IMG/VR virus record: IMGVR_UViG_3300022074_000034
Span: 1 to 63,630 of that record
Length of the DNA: 63,630 bases
Direction: 5' to 3' (one strand)
Origin: a virus
Shown: positions 1 to 11,800 of the stretch, one piece after another
How positions within the stretch are numbered: position 1 is the stretch's first letter
Layout of the letters: each line of letters begins with the position of its first letter
Position numbers and translations under genes: made by a program
Notes under the pieces: generated by a model
The model's input: only the letters and a program-made list of their open reading frames with translations
Told to the model about the DNA's origin: nothing
The model's database searches: none

Positions 1-2608
1 CATTTATACTATTTGCTATTTTATTTGCAGAGAATTGTTTACCAAATAGATTAAAGTTTTCTTTCAACTCTCTTTGTCCAAACATTATTGTATCAATAAA
101 TGCATCGACATGCTTATATGTGTAAGACTCCCCCGGTTTCTTTGCTGGTAGTTTAATACCTAGTTTGTTTGCTACACTACTTAAATATGCTACACCTGCA
201 GGATTAACCTTTAATGTATCTCTATTTTTCATTATATCTCTAAACAACATAACCTGACCTACTACTTCAGACTTAGCGGCATAGTTATGTGCCATGTCTC
301 TAAATGCATATATACTACTAGCTACATCTCTAGATACATCTGTTGCAGGTATATTATTTACATAGTATACAGGTACAGACTTTTCTAGTTCCCCGGTTCT
401 TTCATTATATCTACCAAACTGAGTATCTGTATCTTGTACACTAAATGATTCTTTTAGTATGTCTTTAGTAGACGAGATAATACCTTGCTCTCTCATTCTA
501 TCAAACTCATTCTTTCTAACAGATGGCATTATGTATGAAAAGTCTTCCCAAGAATTTTTAGTCATCCTCTTACTACCTACCATCTTCTGTCCTTTCACAA
601 ACTCTTTAACTATAAAGTCGTAGTATCTTTTCTTTTTAGCATCGTTCTGTATAGCTGTGTATTTTGGATTAGTATACTTAGATGTTTTTGGTTTAATGAA
701 TGATCCCCTTGGTTGTCCTGTTACTGGATTTATATTAAAACTTCTTTTTTGTTTTAGTTTTTCTATTTGTGTATTCGCATCAGCTTCAAGGTCTGATCTA
801 CCGGCTTCCTTTGCCGCTATCTTATCTTTCTCAGCTTTTACTATTTGTCTGTTTATTTTAGCTAACTCTTCTTTATATGTAGGTACGGCTTCTGTGTTTT
901 CTTTATGCCAAGCTGCTACCTCATTATAGTATTTTGTTTTATCTGCTGTCTTATTCCATTTTTTAACTGCTTCTTCAAACGAAGCTTTATCTTTATAATC
1001 TGCTCTTTGAGGTTTTTTATATTTTTTATTTAACTTTTTATACATAGCAGTTTCATCCTGTCTAAACTTATCTACTAGTAGTGGATTAACTAGTGATAAA
1101 ACTTCTATTGGATCTATTTGATTACCCTCACTGTCATACTGTGGGACCTGTGTAGTTTCTAATATAGAATCATTTAGTCCTGCTACATCTGATTCGCTTA
1201 AACCTTCACTGAATAGATCATATTCTCTAGCTAAATCATATTTAAAATCAAGAGTCATTTCGTTCTTTTTGAACGTTGCTTCTTTTACAGACTTAGCAAA
1301 CAATTGTATTGCAGGCTCTGATGAGTATATGATTGGATCAAACAGGTATGAGAATCCGCTCTTATCTCTGTGTGCTTGTGTTAAATCTTTTATTAATTTA
1401 TCTCTTCCAGGTATTTGTCTGTTCTTAAAACTTTCTATAACTAAAGCTTTTGCCTCTTTATTAAACTTTTTATTGCTGTATAAAACACCTGGAGAAGATA
1501 TATACTTCTTCAGTAAGTCTTGAAACTCATTTGTTTGTCTTACCTGACTAGAGAAACGACGCCAGTCTCCCGTCTGTTCTATGTTATCTATGATCTCTTG
1601 TATCTGCGGGTCAATTGCCTCATTGTGGAATCCAACAAGAACTTCTGCCATTACAGGTATAATCTCCTGCTCAAACTGTTGATCTAATCTTTTAGATTTA
1701 TCTATAGTTTCTTTTATATCAGAAAGCATAATCCCAAATCTATCTTTAGATGTTATATTTCCTAGAGCTAGTTGATCCAACGCTACTTGTTCTAACTTTT
1801 GTATGGTATCTAAACTATCTAAGGTTTGTTTTATCTCATACATTCTATTCATGTTAGCAGCTGTCGCTCTTTCTTCTACAGATAGTGTCATTAAAGAATT
1901 AAACTCTGCTATTGCATTATTTACATTATCCTTATTAGCTGCTACGAACATAAAGAAGTCTTCTACTTTATTAATGTTTGCTACTGCAATTTTTAATCTT
2001 CGTAATCTATTTTCTCTACGCTCTATTTGATCTTCAGGTAGATTCTGCACATCGCGCAGTTCTGACTCTACAATAACTTTAGCATTAACTGCTAACTCCA
2101 TCAATTCTTTTTGCGCATTTTCTTTTGTAGTATATGTGTTTGCACGGAGCTCTGTTTCTTCTGCTGGTGTTTCTTCTTTTATTACACCTTCTGATTTAGC
2201 TTGAGTCTTTCTAGTAAACTCATCTTTCTCAAAGTTATTTTTAAAGTTAAACTCAGAGTCTTGTGCTTTTACTTCTGATGCATTGTTTAGTATATTAGGG
2301 CTAATGGTTACTTTGTATATGTTTGTAGGCTGTCCAGTTTCAGGTCCATACTTTTGTGTTGTCTCAAATGAAAAGTTTAGAAGACCAGGGTATCTTTGGT
2401 TAACAAGTCTTAGTTCTTTCAGCTGTTCTTGTGTTGCAAACATCTCAGGCTTACCTTGGAACTGCGTTAAGACTTTACTATCTTTTAGTATGTCAACTAT
2501 CTTTTGAGCGTTTCTTGACCCTGTCGCAGAGTTATCAATATAGTCTGCAACTTTAGACATCATTACATGCTCTTTACCATTTACTATTATTATACAATTA
2601 TTCGCCAT
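1..2608 (-). CDS. Giant virion/cargo protein next to vRNAP, C-terminus beyond window
   Basis: The reading frame is open from an ATG at 2608 to the left edge, so at least 869 residues are present and the C-terminus is missing. The start overlaps the stop of the vRNAP gene by one base (TAATG), implying translational coupling. I translated it by eye: it is helical, highly charged and Gln/Lys/Glu-rich, with no signal peptide and no motif I recognise. A segment near the edge reads VPVYYVNNIPATDVSRDVAS. In crAss-like phages the genes flanking the DFDID polymerase encode other very large virion proteins, some regarded as polymerase-associated or ejected with DNA. I assign that role by position only. 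Confidence 0.8.
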   Translation of the reverse strand, partial: MANNCIIIVNGKEHVMMSKVADYIDNSATGSRNAQKIVDILKDSKVLTQFQGKPEMFATQEQLKELRLVNQRYPGLLNFSFETTQKYGPETGQPTNIYKVTISPNILNNASEVKAQDSEFNFKNNFEKDEFTRKTQAKSEGVIKEETPAEETELRANTYTTKENAQKELMELAVNAKVIVESELRDVQNLPEDQIERRENRLRRLKIAVANINKVEDFFMFVAANKDNVNNAIAEFNSLMTLSVEERATAANMNRMYEIKQTLDSLDTIQKLEQVALDQLALGNITSKDRFGIMLSDIKETIDKSKRLDQQFEQEIIPVMAEVLVGFHNEAIDPQIQEIIDNIEQTGDWRRFSSQVRQTNEFQDLLKKYISSPGVLYSNKKFNKEAKALVIESFKNRQIPGRDKLIKDLTQAHRDKSGFSYLFDPIIYSSEPAIQLFAKSVKEATFKKNEMTLDFKYDLAREYDLFSEGLSESDVAGLNDSILETTQVPQYDSEGNQIDPIEVLSLVNPLLVDKFRQDETAMYKKLNKKYKKPQRADYKDKASFEEAVKKWNKTADKTKYYNEVAAWHKENTEAVPTYKEELAKINRQIVKAEKDKIAAKEAGRSDLEADANTQIEKLKQKRSFNINPVTGQPRGSFIKPKTSKYTNPKYTAIQNDAKKKRYYDFIVKEFVKGQKMVGSKRMTKNSWEDFSYIMPSVRKNEFDRMREQGIISSTKDILKESFSVQDTDTQFGRYNERTGELEKSVPVYYVNNIPATDVSRDVASSIYAFRDMAHNYAAKSEVVGQVMLFRDIMKNRDTLKVNPAGVAYLSSVANKLGIKLPAKKPGESYTYKHVDAFIDTIMFGQRELKENFNLFGKQFSANKIANSIN

Positions 2609-5600
2609 TATATTCTACATATTTTTTGTATCTCTACAACATCCTCTTTAGCATCTGCTATTTTCTTTGTAAGCCTCTGCTCTATCACATTTGTAGATGG
2701 CAGGCCTGTTACTGTATTAGGCTCTCTTTTCATAGAACTATTTTCAGATGCGTTACCTACCTCATTTACTTTGCCCGGAACTCCTTTCTGCTGCAGTTTC
2801 ATATACTGCCCTTCTCCTACTCTTACATATATTTCAGACTTACCTTCAGGGCTAGATGTAAAATATGCAACCCATCCCTTATTCTTACCTTTATATGCAT
2901 TAGGCGCTGCTCCCTGAGCTAAAGTTATTACACCGTTGTTGTCAGGCTTTATTAGTTTTGGTCTAACTCTAGGTAGTAAAGATTTACCGCCCGGCCTAGA
3001 CGTTCCAAAGTTACGAATAAAATCGTGAACAAAGTCATTAAAGAACAATGCGTCGTGAGAATTGTTTTGTATTCTAGAGAAGAATTGTACAGGACTTTCT
3101 AGTGCAGGGTTTAACATACTAGTAGTAAATACCTCAGCTGGTATCATATCTATATATGTACCTCTACCCGGTTGGAATCCTTTTGTCATTAACTGATTAG
3201 CTATTAAATCTTTAGCAAATGCTGAAACTTCAAGATCAGAACTATCTAACATCTCTTTAAATCCTTGAGTCATTTTATTTTTCTCTAATGTTCCTGCATC
3301 AAAGCTAGTATCTAGCTGTACTGTAAACACTGGTATACCTTTGTCATTATTAGAGTCTGCTTGTTGCAAGTTTTCAAAGAATAGATTACCTTTTAGTTTA
3401 CCGCCTTCTTGAAGTCTTCTAAGTCTTATACCTATATTGTTTCCAGGATCTGTATACAACCTTTCAAAGTTACTTTTAGACATTAGTGGTGCTAGCGGAC
3501 TGTCCGTATGGGCCATCATCTTTAAGAACAACGTTTTGTCTACTAATTTATTTGTAGCTGCGTCAAAAGATGTTGCACCTATCTGTTGTTTTAATAATCT
3601 TTTAAATACATTGAATGCTAGATTATTATTTATAAAGCCTGCGTCTTGTGCTGCATTCATCACAGTATCAAATATACCACGGTATGCAACTTCCATAGGA
3701 GAAACTTCATTTATACTATTTTGCATTTCAGTAATGAACTCTTCTGCACCTTGTACTAGCTGTATGTCTTCATCACTCAAGTACTCAGCTTCTGTATCAA
3801 GCCAGCCTCGCAATGCTGACATCTCGTTAACGTTACTTAAGTTATCAGGTGTAATTACCTTGAATGCTTTTACTACAGATCTACCAGCTCTATGAAATAG
3901 TGCAAAGTTGTTTAGCATTTTTACTTGATTATCAACTTCCTTACTAGCTAACTCTTCTACAGACATATCAACAACACTGTCACTAGCCTTTCCTTTTATT
4001 ACTCCATACTTTGTAACCAACCCGTCATATTGTTCTCTAACTTCATTGATAGCCATGAACAGCTGGCCTGGATTGTATCCTTTATTTCTTGCTACTTGTA
4101 TAGCTTCTACTATAGCAGGTTGTGTTAGAAAGTCTATTACTTGTTCTACAGGTATACCAGTACTTAGCATCATTCCTGATACAGGTACAGTAAACTCATT
4201 ATCATTTATGTCTATTTGTATAGGCTTCTTAGCGGCGTCTACTGCAGCTGATAGATAGTTAGATATAGTAGAACTGTTAAACTTTTCAGAGTTGTATTCA
4301 TTCTTTTTACCTAGCTCTGCAAATACTACTCCATCTATGATTGGAGCAAAGTCTTCGTTTATTTTAAGACTTCCTTGTTGCGCAATATTGTGTCCTGCAA
4401 GTATGTTAGCCCAAGAACCTCTAAGCCTTATACCCGCTTTGTTACGCATCTCCATATCTATTTCTGCTAGTGGATCATTATAGTCTACCATAATAGTACT
4501 ATCACCACGCTTCTCCATAGCCTTATTAGTTAGCCTATTTCCGTCTAGTGGATCTAAGACTTGACTTAAGTGTTCAGGAGCTGTAAGTGCTTGGAACATT
4601 ATATCAAATATTCTCTGCTCTCTTTGCGATCTTTTATCTTGGCCATCTTCTTTTTGGATGACAATCATTTTATCAATATCAAAGTCACTACCCATCTGTG
4701 TTGTTACACCTCCAGGTACTATAATTCCTTTTGCATGTGACTCAGGTAAGAAGCGTACTACTTTTATTGGTAGCATAGAGTTTTTACCTTGGTTAGGTAT
4801 ACGGTATCCTATAACAGTTAATCTTGGATCGTTGTTTGTTATTAAGTCTTCTATGTTTTCATTTTCTGCTATACCTAAATCACTACGACGCATCATTACT
4901 TCTGCAGGCGATGTACCATCATACATCTTCAACTCACTGCTTTCTATATGACCACCTACTTCTGCTATCTGTACAAGCTCTTTACCTTTTTGCTGTTGTT
5001 TAAATATACCGTTATTAAATAAGCTAAAGTATATCTGTTCAAACTTAGCTTGGAAGTTAGGAAATGCTAGCGGTATAGCAAATCTATAATCAAACTGTCC
5101 GTTTGGTACAATGTTTAGTGCACCTAAATAAGAATCAGGCAATCCTTTTTCACGTATCTGTGATAGTAATCTTTCTTTTAGCTTTTGTAAGTGATCTAAC
5201 TTTGCATCCCTTTTAGCTTCTACACTCTTAGCATTACGTAAAGCGGTAAGACCTAACTCATCTTCTATCTTTTTTGTATCTTCTTTTACATTTTCAGCTA
5301 CTAGGTTTTGGAACTCTAGGTTTAGATTAGGATCTAACAACCAATCACCTATTATGTTTTTACGTATCTGCCTTGAAAATGTAATCTTATCTTTTTTAAC
5401 TACTGGTATTATTTGTGGCAGTCTTAGCTTTGTAGAGTCTAGTACAAATGTATTTAAGTTATCTAGGTTATCTATATATACATCTCTAACATCTTTACGA
5501 GCTCCCTTGTTTGCATTCTCTTCGTGTATTACATGAATCTCTTGCTTTTGCATGACTCTACGTAATTTTTCTAGTACCGGGTACTCTGCAGATAGTTCCT

Positions 5601-8600
5601 TAGTAACAGTTACATAGGAGTTTTTATCCATGTGTAGAACTGGTTTATTATCTCTAACTTTTAACTCTTCGTGATAAGGCTTTATTGGTTTGATAACTAC
5701 AGGAACTCCCGCATTGTCTACATACTTACCTGCATTTGGATTAGTTGGGTCTATGCTAGTTTCATTTAGATATGCTTGTTCATCTCTAGATCCCCACTCT
5801 CCTAATCCTTGTTGTATCCCACGGTACATATCTATAGATATAAATGACTGCGCATCTGTTTTTACTACATCTCTGTATTGTTCAGATATTCTTTCAGCCT
5901 CATCTCTTGATACACCAGCTTCCATCATGTTAGTAAACATTTTATCAGCGACTGTGTTTGCTACAGCTGAATCCTGAAATCCTAGTTCTTTTATAGTAGC
6001 TGTTTTGTATGTACGCATCATACCATATCCCGGATCACTTAATGTCCCTTGTAAGGCTAGCTTTCTACCAGGTGTATTTACTAACCCCATACGTTTGTAG
6101 AAGTCTGCACCATCTTTTGCAAAGGTCATACCGCCACGTAATAGTTTATTTACTTCTATTCTACCAAAGAAATCATTGAAGACAAAGTCTTTTACAAAGT
6201 TTTTATTATTTCTTATAGATATATGTAAATCAGCAGGGTTTATTTCTAGTCTCTCTATCTCACTTTTTACTCTTTCTTCATATCCTTCAAGTTTAGTTTC
6301 AACATCATCAACTAATCTTTCTAGTATTTCATCTACTTTCTGCATCTCAGCTGCTCCAGCATTTTGATCTAAGAAGACATCTGCTCTTTGTATTAGGTCT
6401 ACATTACCATCTACTGTTTGTGAATAGTCTAGTCCTGCAATCTGTGGCATAGTAAACACTGATCCAGTTTCACCGTTAGTAAAAGGATTAGTTCCTTTTG
6501 CAAAGTGATAACCTTCAATAAGTTGACTTATATCTCCGCCCGGTTTTGCAACTAGTGCTTTTGCTATGTCTCTTCTAGCCTGTAGCATAGTTACTATATC
6601 CTGTACTATGATACCTTTTATTGCTTCTCTTTTAGTTAGACTAACTCCTAGTCTGTTGTAGTACTCAAACCTTGGTATAGTAATAAAGTCCATACGTTTA
6701 CGGTCTGCTTGTGTAGGTAGTGTAAGTTTAAAATATGTAGGTGTATTTTTACTTTTTGCTCCATTGTTTGCAAACGCATTTAATCTAACTATTAAAGAAC
6801 CTTTTTCACTTTGTCCTTCGTAGTCTATACCAATTCCATAATCATTTACACCTTTAGAAGAATCTAATATTTGTGTATTTAAAGCTGCTCTTACATCTTC
6901 ATTTTTATCACCGGATAAAACAGTTAGTAAAGGTGATTGATGTTTAATATCAAACCCTGGAGATAATAATGGAGTTTGAACAAAGGTATCAAACATAGGT
7001 TGGAAGTTATTCTTTATCTGAACTACAGTCTCATCTAGTATAGTAGGCTGATTAATTGGGTAGTATACTTTACCCGCACCACTTAAGAATGATTCAGCTG
7101 GATTGTTTACAAAGAATGGAGTAATAGCTGCCCACTCTTTTACTACATCTAACGTTCCGCCTTCCTTATCTGATCCGTATATATATCTATCTTCTTTTAC
7201 TGCATTTACTAATCTACCTAATCCTTTCTTGGGTCTGAATACTTCTTTTCTAAACAGGTCCATACCAGCTGCGCCATCAACATCTCCTTTTACAAAGTAT
7301 TCGTTTAATTTATCTGTAGATTCTTGAAGTGTATTTCCATATTGTATGCCTAAGTTCCATAGCACTGTAGATAAATTTTCTACATCTACAGGCTGTAATT
7401 CTTTTGTAGATAGTTTAAGGTCTTTTATTTTATCATATGCAGATGATATAGCTTTACGTTTACTTTCTACTACTTCTAATGTACCGTCTTCATTAGTTTT
7501 ATATAAGGCTCTTGGATTAGGCATGTCTGATTCTATAGATTGTCTCTTCCAGAAGTTTAAAGCTTTTGCTTTTATACTGCCTTGGTCAGAGTCAAACATT
7601 TTTACATCTATAGCTTCTCCTATCTTTTGTCCGTCTGGTGATGGAATATCTCTTTTGTCTGTTCTAAACTGTAAAAACTTTTTGTAAGAGTTAGCAAAGT
7701 TTGCATAGAACGCCGCCTCTTCTTGAGCGCTTAAGCTTTCTAGTTTTTTTACTACTGGTATAAGTGTTGGATTGTATTTTGCTTTTGTTCTCAGCTGGGC
7801 CATCATGCTAGGGAAGTCTGACTGGTCTACAGTAGCTTCATTTATCTCTGAGTATATTTCATCTAATGGTATAGCTGTATTGTATCCCAATACATTAGGT
7901 TCATCTGCTCGTATATCTGTTAAGAATGCTTTTACACCACTTGATAGTTTATTTTTTGTAGATTCTTGTAATCTAGATATATCGTGTATACGAATAGGTG
8001 TATCATCTTCATCCACTATCTCTACGGTATCATCTTTTACTTTCATACCGTACGCTTCTAGCCCTTCTTGTACAGAACTTCTAAATCCTTTTATTGTAAC
8101 ATTCCCAAGCTTGTCCGTAACATCTTGCCAATTAAGATATACGTTTAGCATGATATAGCCTTTCTCATTAATTGTAATACCACTATCAGCTAATTCAGCA
8201 TCAACCCCAGCAGCATCTTGGATCTCTCTGCTTTTTATTTTCTTAGCTATAGCTATTACTTTGTCCCTATCTTCTTTAATAGGAACTCCTTTACTATTTC
8301 TTCTTAGACCATCAAAACCTTCAGCTAAAGCTCTTTCTGCTAGAAGGCCTTTTACTTTTCCCTTCTTATCTCCAAACCACTTTTTTACATTATTAATATT
8401 TTTAAAGTATGTAGGGTTATTATTACGAAAGTCATTAAAAAAACTAATCACAGTATCAACTAGTACTCTTTCCTTTTCATAGCTTAGGTTACTAGCTGTT
8501 TGTGTTGTAGCAAAAGTTAGAGGCTGTCCTTTAGAATTAGTAAGTATCTTTTCTGTACCATTAGGTCTTATCACATAGTAGTAGCCATTACCAAATCCAA

Positions 8601-8844
8601 GTTTAGGTTCACCATTTTCATCTGTTATAAGTGTTGCAGGATTCTTTGCTTTTGGGTCATTCTCAAAGTCCATGCCGTAGTCATCCTTAAATTCTTTTGT
8701 ATACATGTTTCTGTATACATACTCAGCAACTGCAGGATCTCCGGTAGCATTTAATAATCTGTCAAATAATAAAGAGGACTCTCCGCCTGGGGTTTCTATA
8801 CCTACAACATTATTATCATTATCTCTTTTAAGTTTACAAGCCAT
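2608..8844 (-). CDS. crAss-like virion RNA polymerase (DFDID protein), 2078 aa
   Basis: The key feature is DFDID at residues 1387-1391, in the context GSDFDIDKM after a Gly/Thr stretch. Established knowledge: in Cellulophaga phage phi14:2 a protein of about 2180 residues with the same motif is a single-chain, double-psi beta-barrel RNA polymerase related to eukaryotic RNAi polymerases. It is packaged in the virion, ejected with the DNA, and transcribes early genes; the three Asp residues hold catalytic Mg2+. Length and position (late in a row of giant genes) both fit. No signal peptide is seen. The gene lies 8 bp after the preceding giant gene and is coupled to the next by TAATG. The polymerase assignment is strong; promoter specificity is unknown. 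Confidence 0.88.
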   Translation of the reverse strand: MACKLKRDNDNNVVGIETPGGESSLLFDRLLNATGDPAVAEYVYRNMYTKEFKDDYGMDFENDPKAKNPATLITDENGEPKLGFGNGYYYVIRPNGTEKILTNSKGQPLTFATTQTASNLSYEKERVLVDTVISFFNDFRNNNPTYFKNINNVKKWFGDKKGKVKGLLAERALAEGFDGLRRNSKGVPIKEDRDKVIAIAKKIKSREIQDAAGVDAELADSGITINEKGYIMLNVYLNWQDVTDKLGNVTIKGFRSSVQEGLEAYGMKVKDDTVEIVDEDDTPIRIHDISRLQESTKNKLSSGVKAFLTDIRADEPNVLGYNTAIPLDEIYSEINEATVDQSDFPSMMAQLRTKAKYNPTLIPVVKKLESLSAQEEAAFYANFANSYKKFLQFRTDKRDIPSPDGQKIGEAIDVKMFDSDQGSIKAKALNFWKRQSIESDMPNPRALYKTNEDGTLEVVESKRKAISSAYDKIKDLKLSTKELQPVDVENLSTVLWNLGIQYGNTLQESTDKLNEYFVKGDVDGAAGMDLFRKEVFRPKKGLGRLVNAVKEDRYIYGSDKEGGTLDVVKEWAAITPFFVNNPAESFLSGAGKVYYPINQPTILDETVVQIKNNFQPMFDTFVQTPLLSPGFDIKHQSPLLTVLSGDKNEDVRAALNTQILDSSKGVNDYGIGIDYEGQSEKGSLIVRLNAFANNGAKSKNTPTYFKLTLPTQADRKRMDFITIPRFEYYNRLGVSLTKREAIKGIIVQDIVTMLQARRDIAKALVAKPGGDISQLIEGYHFAKGTNPFTNGETGSVFTMPQIAGLDYSQTVDGNVDLIQRADVFLDQNAGAAEMQKVDEILERLVDDVETKLEGYEERVKSEIERLEINPADLHISIRNNKNFVKDFVFNDFFGRIEVNKLLRGGMTFAKDGADFYKRMGLVNTPGRKLALQGTLSDPGYGMMRTYKTATIKELGFQDSAVANTVADKMFTNMMEAGVSRDEAERISEQYRDVVKTDAQSFISIDMYRGIQQGLGEWGSRDEQAYLNETSIDPTNPNAGKYVDNAGVPVVIKPIKPYHEELKVRDNKPVLHMDKNSYVTVTKELSAEYPVLEKLRRVMQKQEIHVIHEENANKGARKDVRDVYIDNLDNLNTFVLDSTKLRLPQIIPVVKKDKITFSRQIRKNIIGDWLLDPNLNLEFQNLVAENVKEDTKKIEDELGLTALRNAKSVEAKRDAKLDHLQKLKERLLSQIREKGLPDSYLGALNIVPNGQFDYRFAIPLAFPNFQAKFEQIYFSLFNNGIFKQQQKGKELVQIAEVGGHIESSELKMYDGTSPAEVMMRRSDLGIAENENIEDLITNNDPRLTVIGYRIPNQGKNSMLPIKVVRFLPESHAKGIIVPGGVTTQMGSDFDIDKMIVIQKEDGQDKRSQREQRIFDIMFQALTAPEHLSQVLDPLDGNRLTNKAMEKRGDSTIMVDYNDPLAEIDMEMRNKAGIRLRGSWANILAGHNIAQQGSLKINEDFAPIIDGVVFAELGKKNEYNSEKFNSSTISNYLSAAVDAAKKPIQIDINDNEFTVPVSGMMLSTGIPVEQVIDFLTQPAIVEAIQVARNKGYNPGQLFMAINEVREQYDGLVTKYGVIKGKASDSVVDMSVEELASKEVDNQVKMLNNFALFHRAGRSVVKAFKVITPDNLSNVNEMSALRGWLDTEAEYLSDEDIQLVQGAEEFITEMQNSINEVSPMEVAYRGIFDTVMNAAQDAGFINNNLAFNVFKRLLKQQIGATSFDAATNKLVDKTLFLKMMAHTDSPLAPLMSKSNFERLYTDPGNNIGIRLRRLQEGGKLKGNLFFENLQQADSNNDKGIPVFTVQLDTSFDAGTLEKNKMTQGFKEMLDSSDLEVSAFAKDLIANQLMTKGFQPGRGTYIDMIPAEVFTTSMLNPALESPVQFFSRIQNNSHDALFFNDFVHDFIRNFGTSRPGGKSLLPRVRPKLIKPDNNGVITLAQGAAPNAYKGKNKGWVAYFTSSPEGKSEIYVRVGEGQYMKLQQKGVPGKVNEVGNASENSSMKREPNTVTGLPSTNVIEQRLTKKIADAKEDVVEIQKICRI

Positions 8845-8852
8845 ATCTATTT

Positions 8853-11800
8853 TTATTTACAATCCTGATCAAAGTCGTTTCTGTTTAAATCTGCCGCAAA
8901 AGGACTGCCCATTTCGTTTGCGAAGTTTTTAAGGTCAGATAGACTCGGAGCTTTAGAAGAAGCAAAGGTAGTATTTTCTGAGATTTGCTCAACAGTTGTT
9001 CCTTTTAGATTTCCTTTACTAAATGTTATTACTGGGTTGTGGAAGTATCCTACAGAAGTTCTTACTACATCAGTTGTTAGTATAGAGTTGTATCCTAACC
9101 CTTCTGATCTACCTACATTTCCTAACTCTTGCGCAGAGAATAGATAGCCTGTGTAGCTATCATAAGTATTGTTTGGATTTACAGGACTAGTATATGCACC
9201 TTCTCTACTAGCTCTGTCTAAATCTACATTGTATTTTTTTCTATCTAAGAAATCTGCAAAGTCTTTCTTAAAATTATCTTTTATCTTATCGTAGTCCTTA
9301 CTTTCTGCTTTTGTAACTTGGAAGTCTCCATTTTGAACATCAACAAAGCTAAACTTAAATGGTTTATCTTGTAAAGCATTTTGTAATTGAACGTCATTAA
9401 GTCTTATTAAACGCCCTGCTTGTGGACTATTATATACCATATAGTTTTGACCACTACCAAATTGTCCAAACTCTAAGTAATTTGGATCTGAGTATGCAAC
9501 CGCTCTTCTACTTTCATCACTGTTAGCTACAATCTCTCTTGCAAGATCAAAGTTCTTTTGTTTTAATGCTTCACCTACAGCTGCTACTGCATCTCTAGTA
9601 AGATTAGCTGTGCTACCCATAGAAACATTGTCTGTTCCTTCAGGGTTTTGATTAGCTGGTATTAAGAAACCTACCTGTCCTGGCGCTGTTCTGCCTGGTG
9701 TACGCATAGTAAGGTCTGACCCGGATGGTCCAATGAATTCTACTACACCATCTGTTACAACTGTACCTACTAACTGTGGTGCGCCACCAAACGTTTCACG
9801 CGGGTCATAAAAATACTTTTGACCATCTGCAGTTCTTGCATTGTTAAAGTTTGGAGATGTGATACTAGCTACTTGTGTAGTAACTCTTTCTCCTGCCTGA
9901 AGTTTACGAACTATATCCGCTCTGTCTTGTCCTTCACCTCTTTGTAGTTTACCAACTATCTGATCTCCTACTTTAAAGTATACAGGCATATCAGCTACAC
10001 TACCATCAGGGAAGTTTTCTTTGTAATAATCATTCTCTATAATTTGGAACTCTACTTCTACGCCTGGCTGTATCTGTATTAGAGCTTCTCTATCCATCTT
10101 AATTATCTGTCCGTCTACAGTGTCAGGCGCATTTACTGCAGGACTACCTGCGGGACTTACCTCTATTTGCGATCTATTTGTTGCAGGATCTTTTATAGCT
10201 CTATCTGACATTGCAGCTTTTGTTTCTATATTATCTCCTTGCGTAGGTACTGCTGCAGGTGTTTGAGATGTTGTCAGACTAGTTTGTTGTGTTGGTTCAC
10301 CTAAAGAGGCTTTCAATAAAGAAACAATATCCTCATTACCTAAATATACTCCATCATTACCAAACTTAGCTTTGTTAAGCCTTTCCATAGTATCCATGTT
10401 GATATTCATGTTTGGAATACCAACTTGATTATTTCCTAAATCTAATAGTCTAGAAACTACACTTCCATCAGAAGCTGAAACTTTATCTATAACTCCATAC
10501 TGATAGGTAGTTCTTACAGCCTTTCCTTTTTCATAATAAACAATAGACTCGTTTATTTTTTTACCTAAATAATCTTCTATAACTTTTGGATCATCGCTTC
10601 TTAGTATTTTACTGATCTCTTCTCTGTCGTATTCTTTTAAAACATCTTTACTTTCTTCTATAGATTCATTTTCTCTAACTTGTAGTGGTACAGCTGTAGG
10701 TCTTTGTTGTTGTAAACTCTCACCAAATGTGGGCCCTTCTGCTGGAGGCATTGGAGGTGCTTCCATTCCAGGTCCTTCAAGTCCTAACTGTTCTGCTTCT
10801 TTCGCTGATATAAACCCAGTTCTAGGGCCACCTTGCTTACCGCTTGATGTAGGCTTAGCTGCTTCTTGAGATCTTTTGTTATTCTCTACAGATTTTTCTA
10901 TTGCCTTTTCACTCTTGCCTACAGGTTCTACAGTGTCTTCTTTTTTAACTTGCTTATCTCTAATTTGTTGCTGTCTTTCAGCCTTGGTTTCTAACTGTTT
11001 TTCAGATTTTTTAGTAACAACCTCACCCTCTCCAGTAACTATATTTTCAACTATTTGTTCATTAGTTAAAGTGTTGTCTTTTTTATAAGTTTCGGTTAAA
11101 TATCTGTTTTCAGGCTTAGTGTCAGTTCCTTTAAAATAAGAAACTTCTCTTGAGCCATCAGGATTAGTTCTTACCCTAATGCTTACAGATTCACCATCAT
11201 CGTCTTTAGTTTCATAAACCTCTTCTTTCCCTTGTTTTTCAGTGTTTACAACAGTCCCCTCTTCTCTAGCGCTTTCTGTATTATCTCCAACTTCTCTTGG
11301 AGTGTCTTGTTCCTGAGTTTCTCCCTCAGTGCTTTCGGTAGTTTGTCCTCCATACTCTGGAAGTCCAGTTTCGTTTTCATTTGTAATTCCTTTTAGTTTA
11401 TTTTCTTCTAGTGCTATCTGCGCTTCTGCATTTAGTAGGTCCTTACGCTTTTGTTTTAATTTTTGTTGCGCTTGATTACGTGCTGCAGATGCGGCCTTGA
11501 AAGAGTCAAAGTCATCATTGCTCTTATACTCTTGCATAGACTGGTCTAGAGTTTCAATAGCTCTCTCTAGCTCTGTTATTTCATTTTGTACTATAGCTTT
11601 ATACTCTTTAGACTCTTCTATAGCTTCCATAGCTTTACCTTCTATTCTAACACGCTCCATTTCAGATACGCCTATAGCTTGTCCTCTAAGTTTTAATACG
11701 CCTTTACGTGCACGGATCTTTGCTCTAAGAGAGTTTATTTCTCTTTTTCTTTCGCGCATCTCAGGCTCATTATTTATATCCTTTTTAGTAGCTCCTTCAG

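Noticed and set aside
2567-2917. Plus-strand open frames opposite the vRNAP 3' end
   Set aside because: They lie fully antisense to the vRNAP gene, lack a leader and have unlikely composition (Ser/Leu/Phe-rich); treated as shadow frames.
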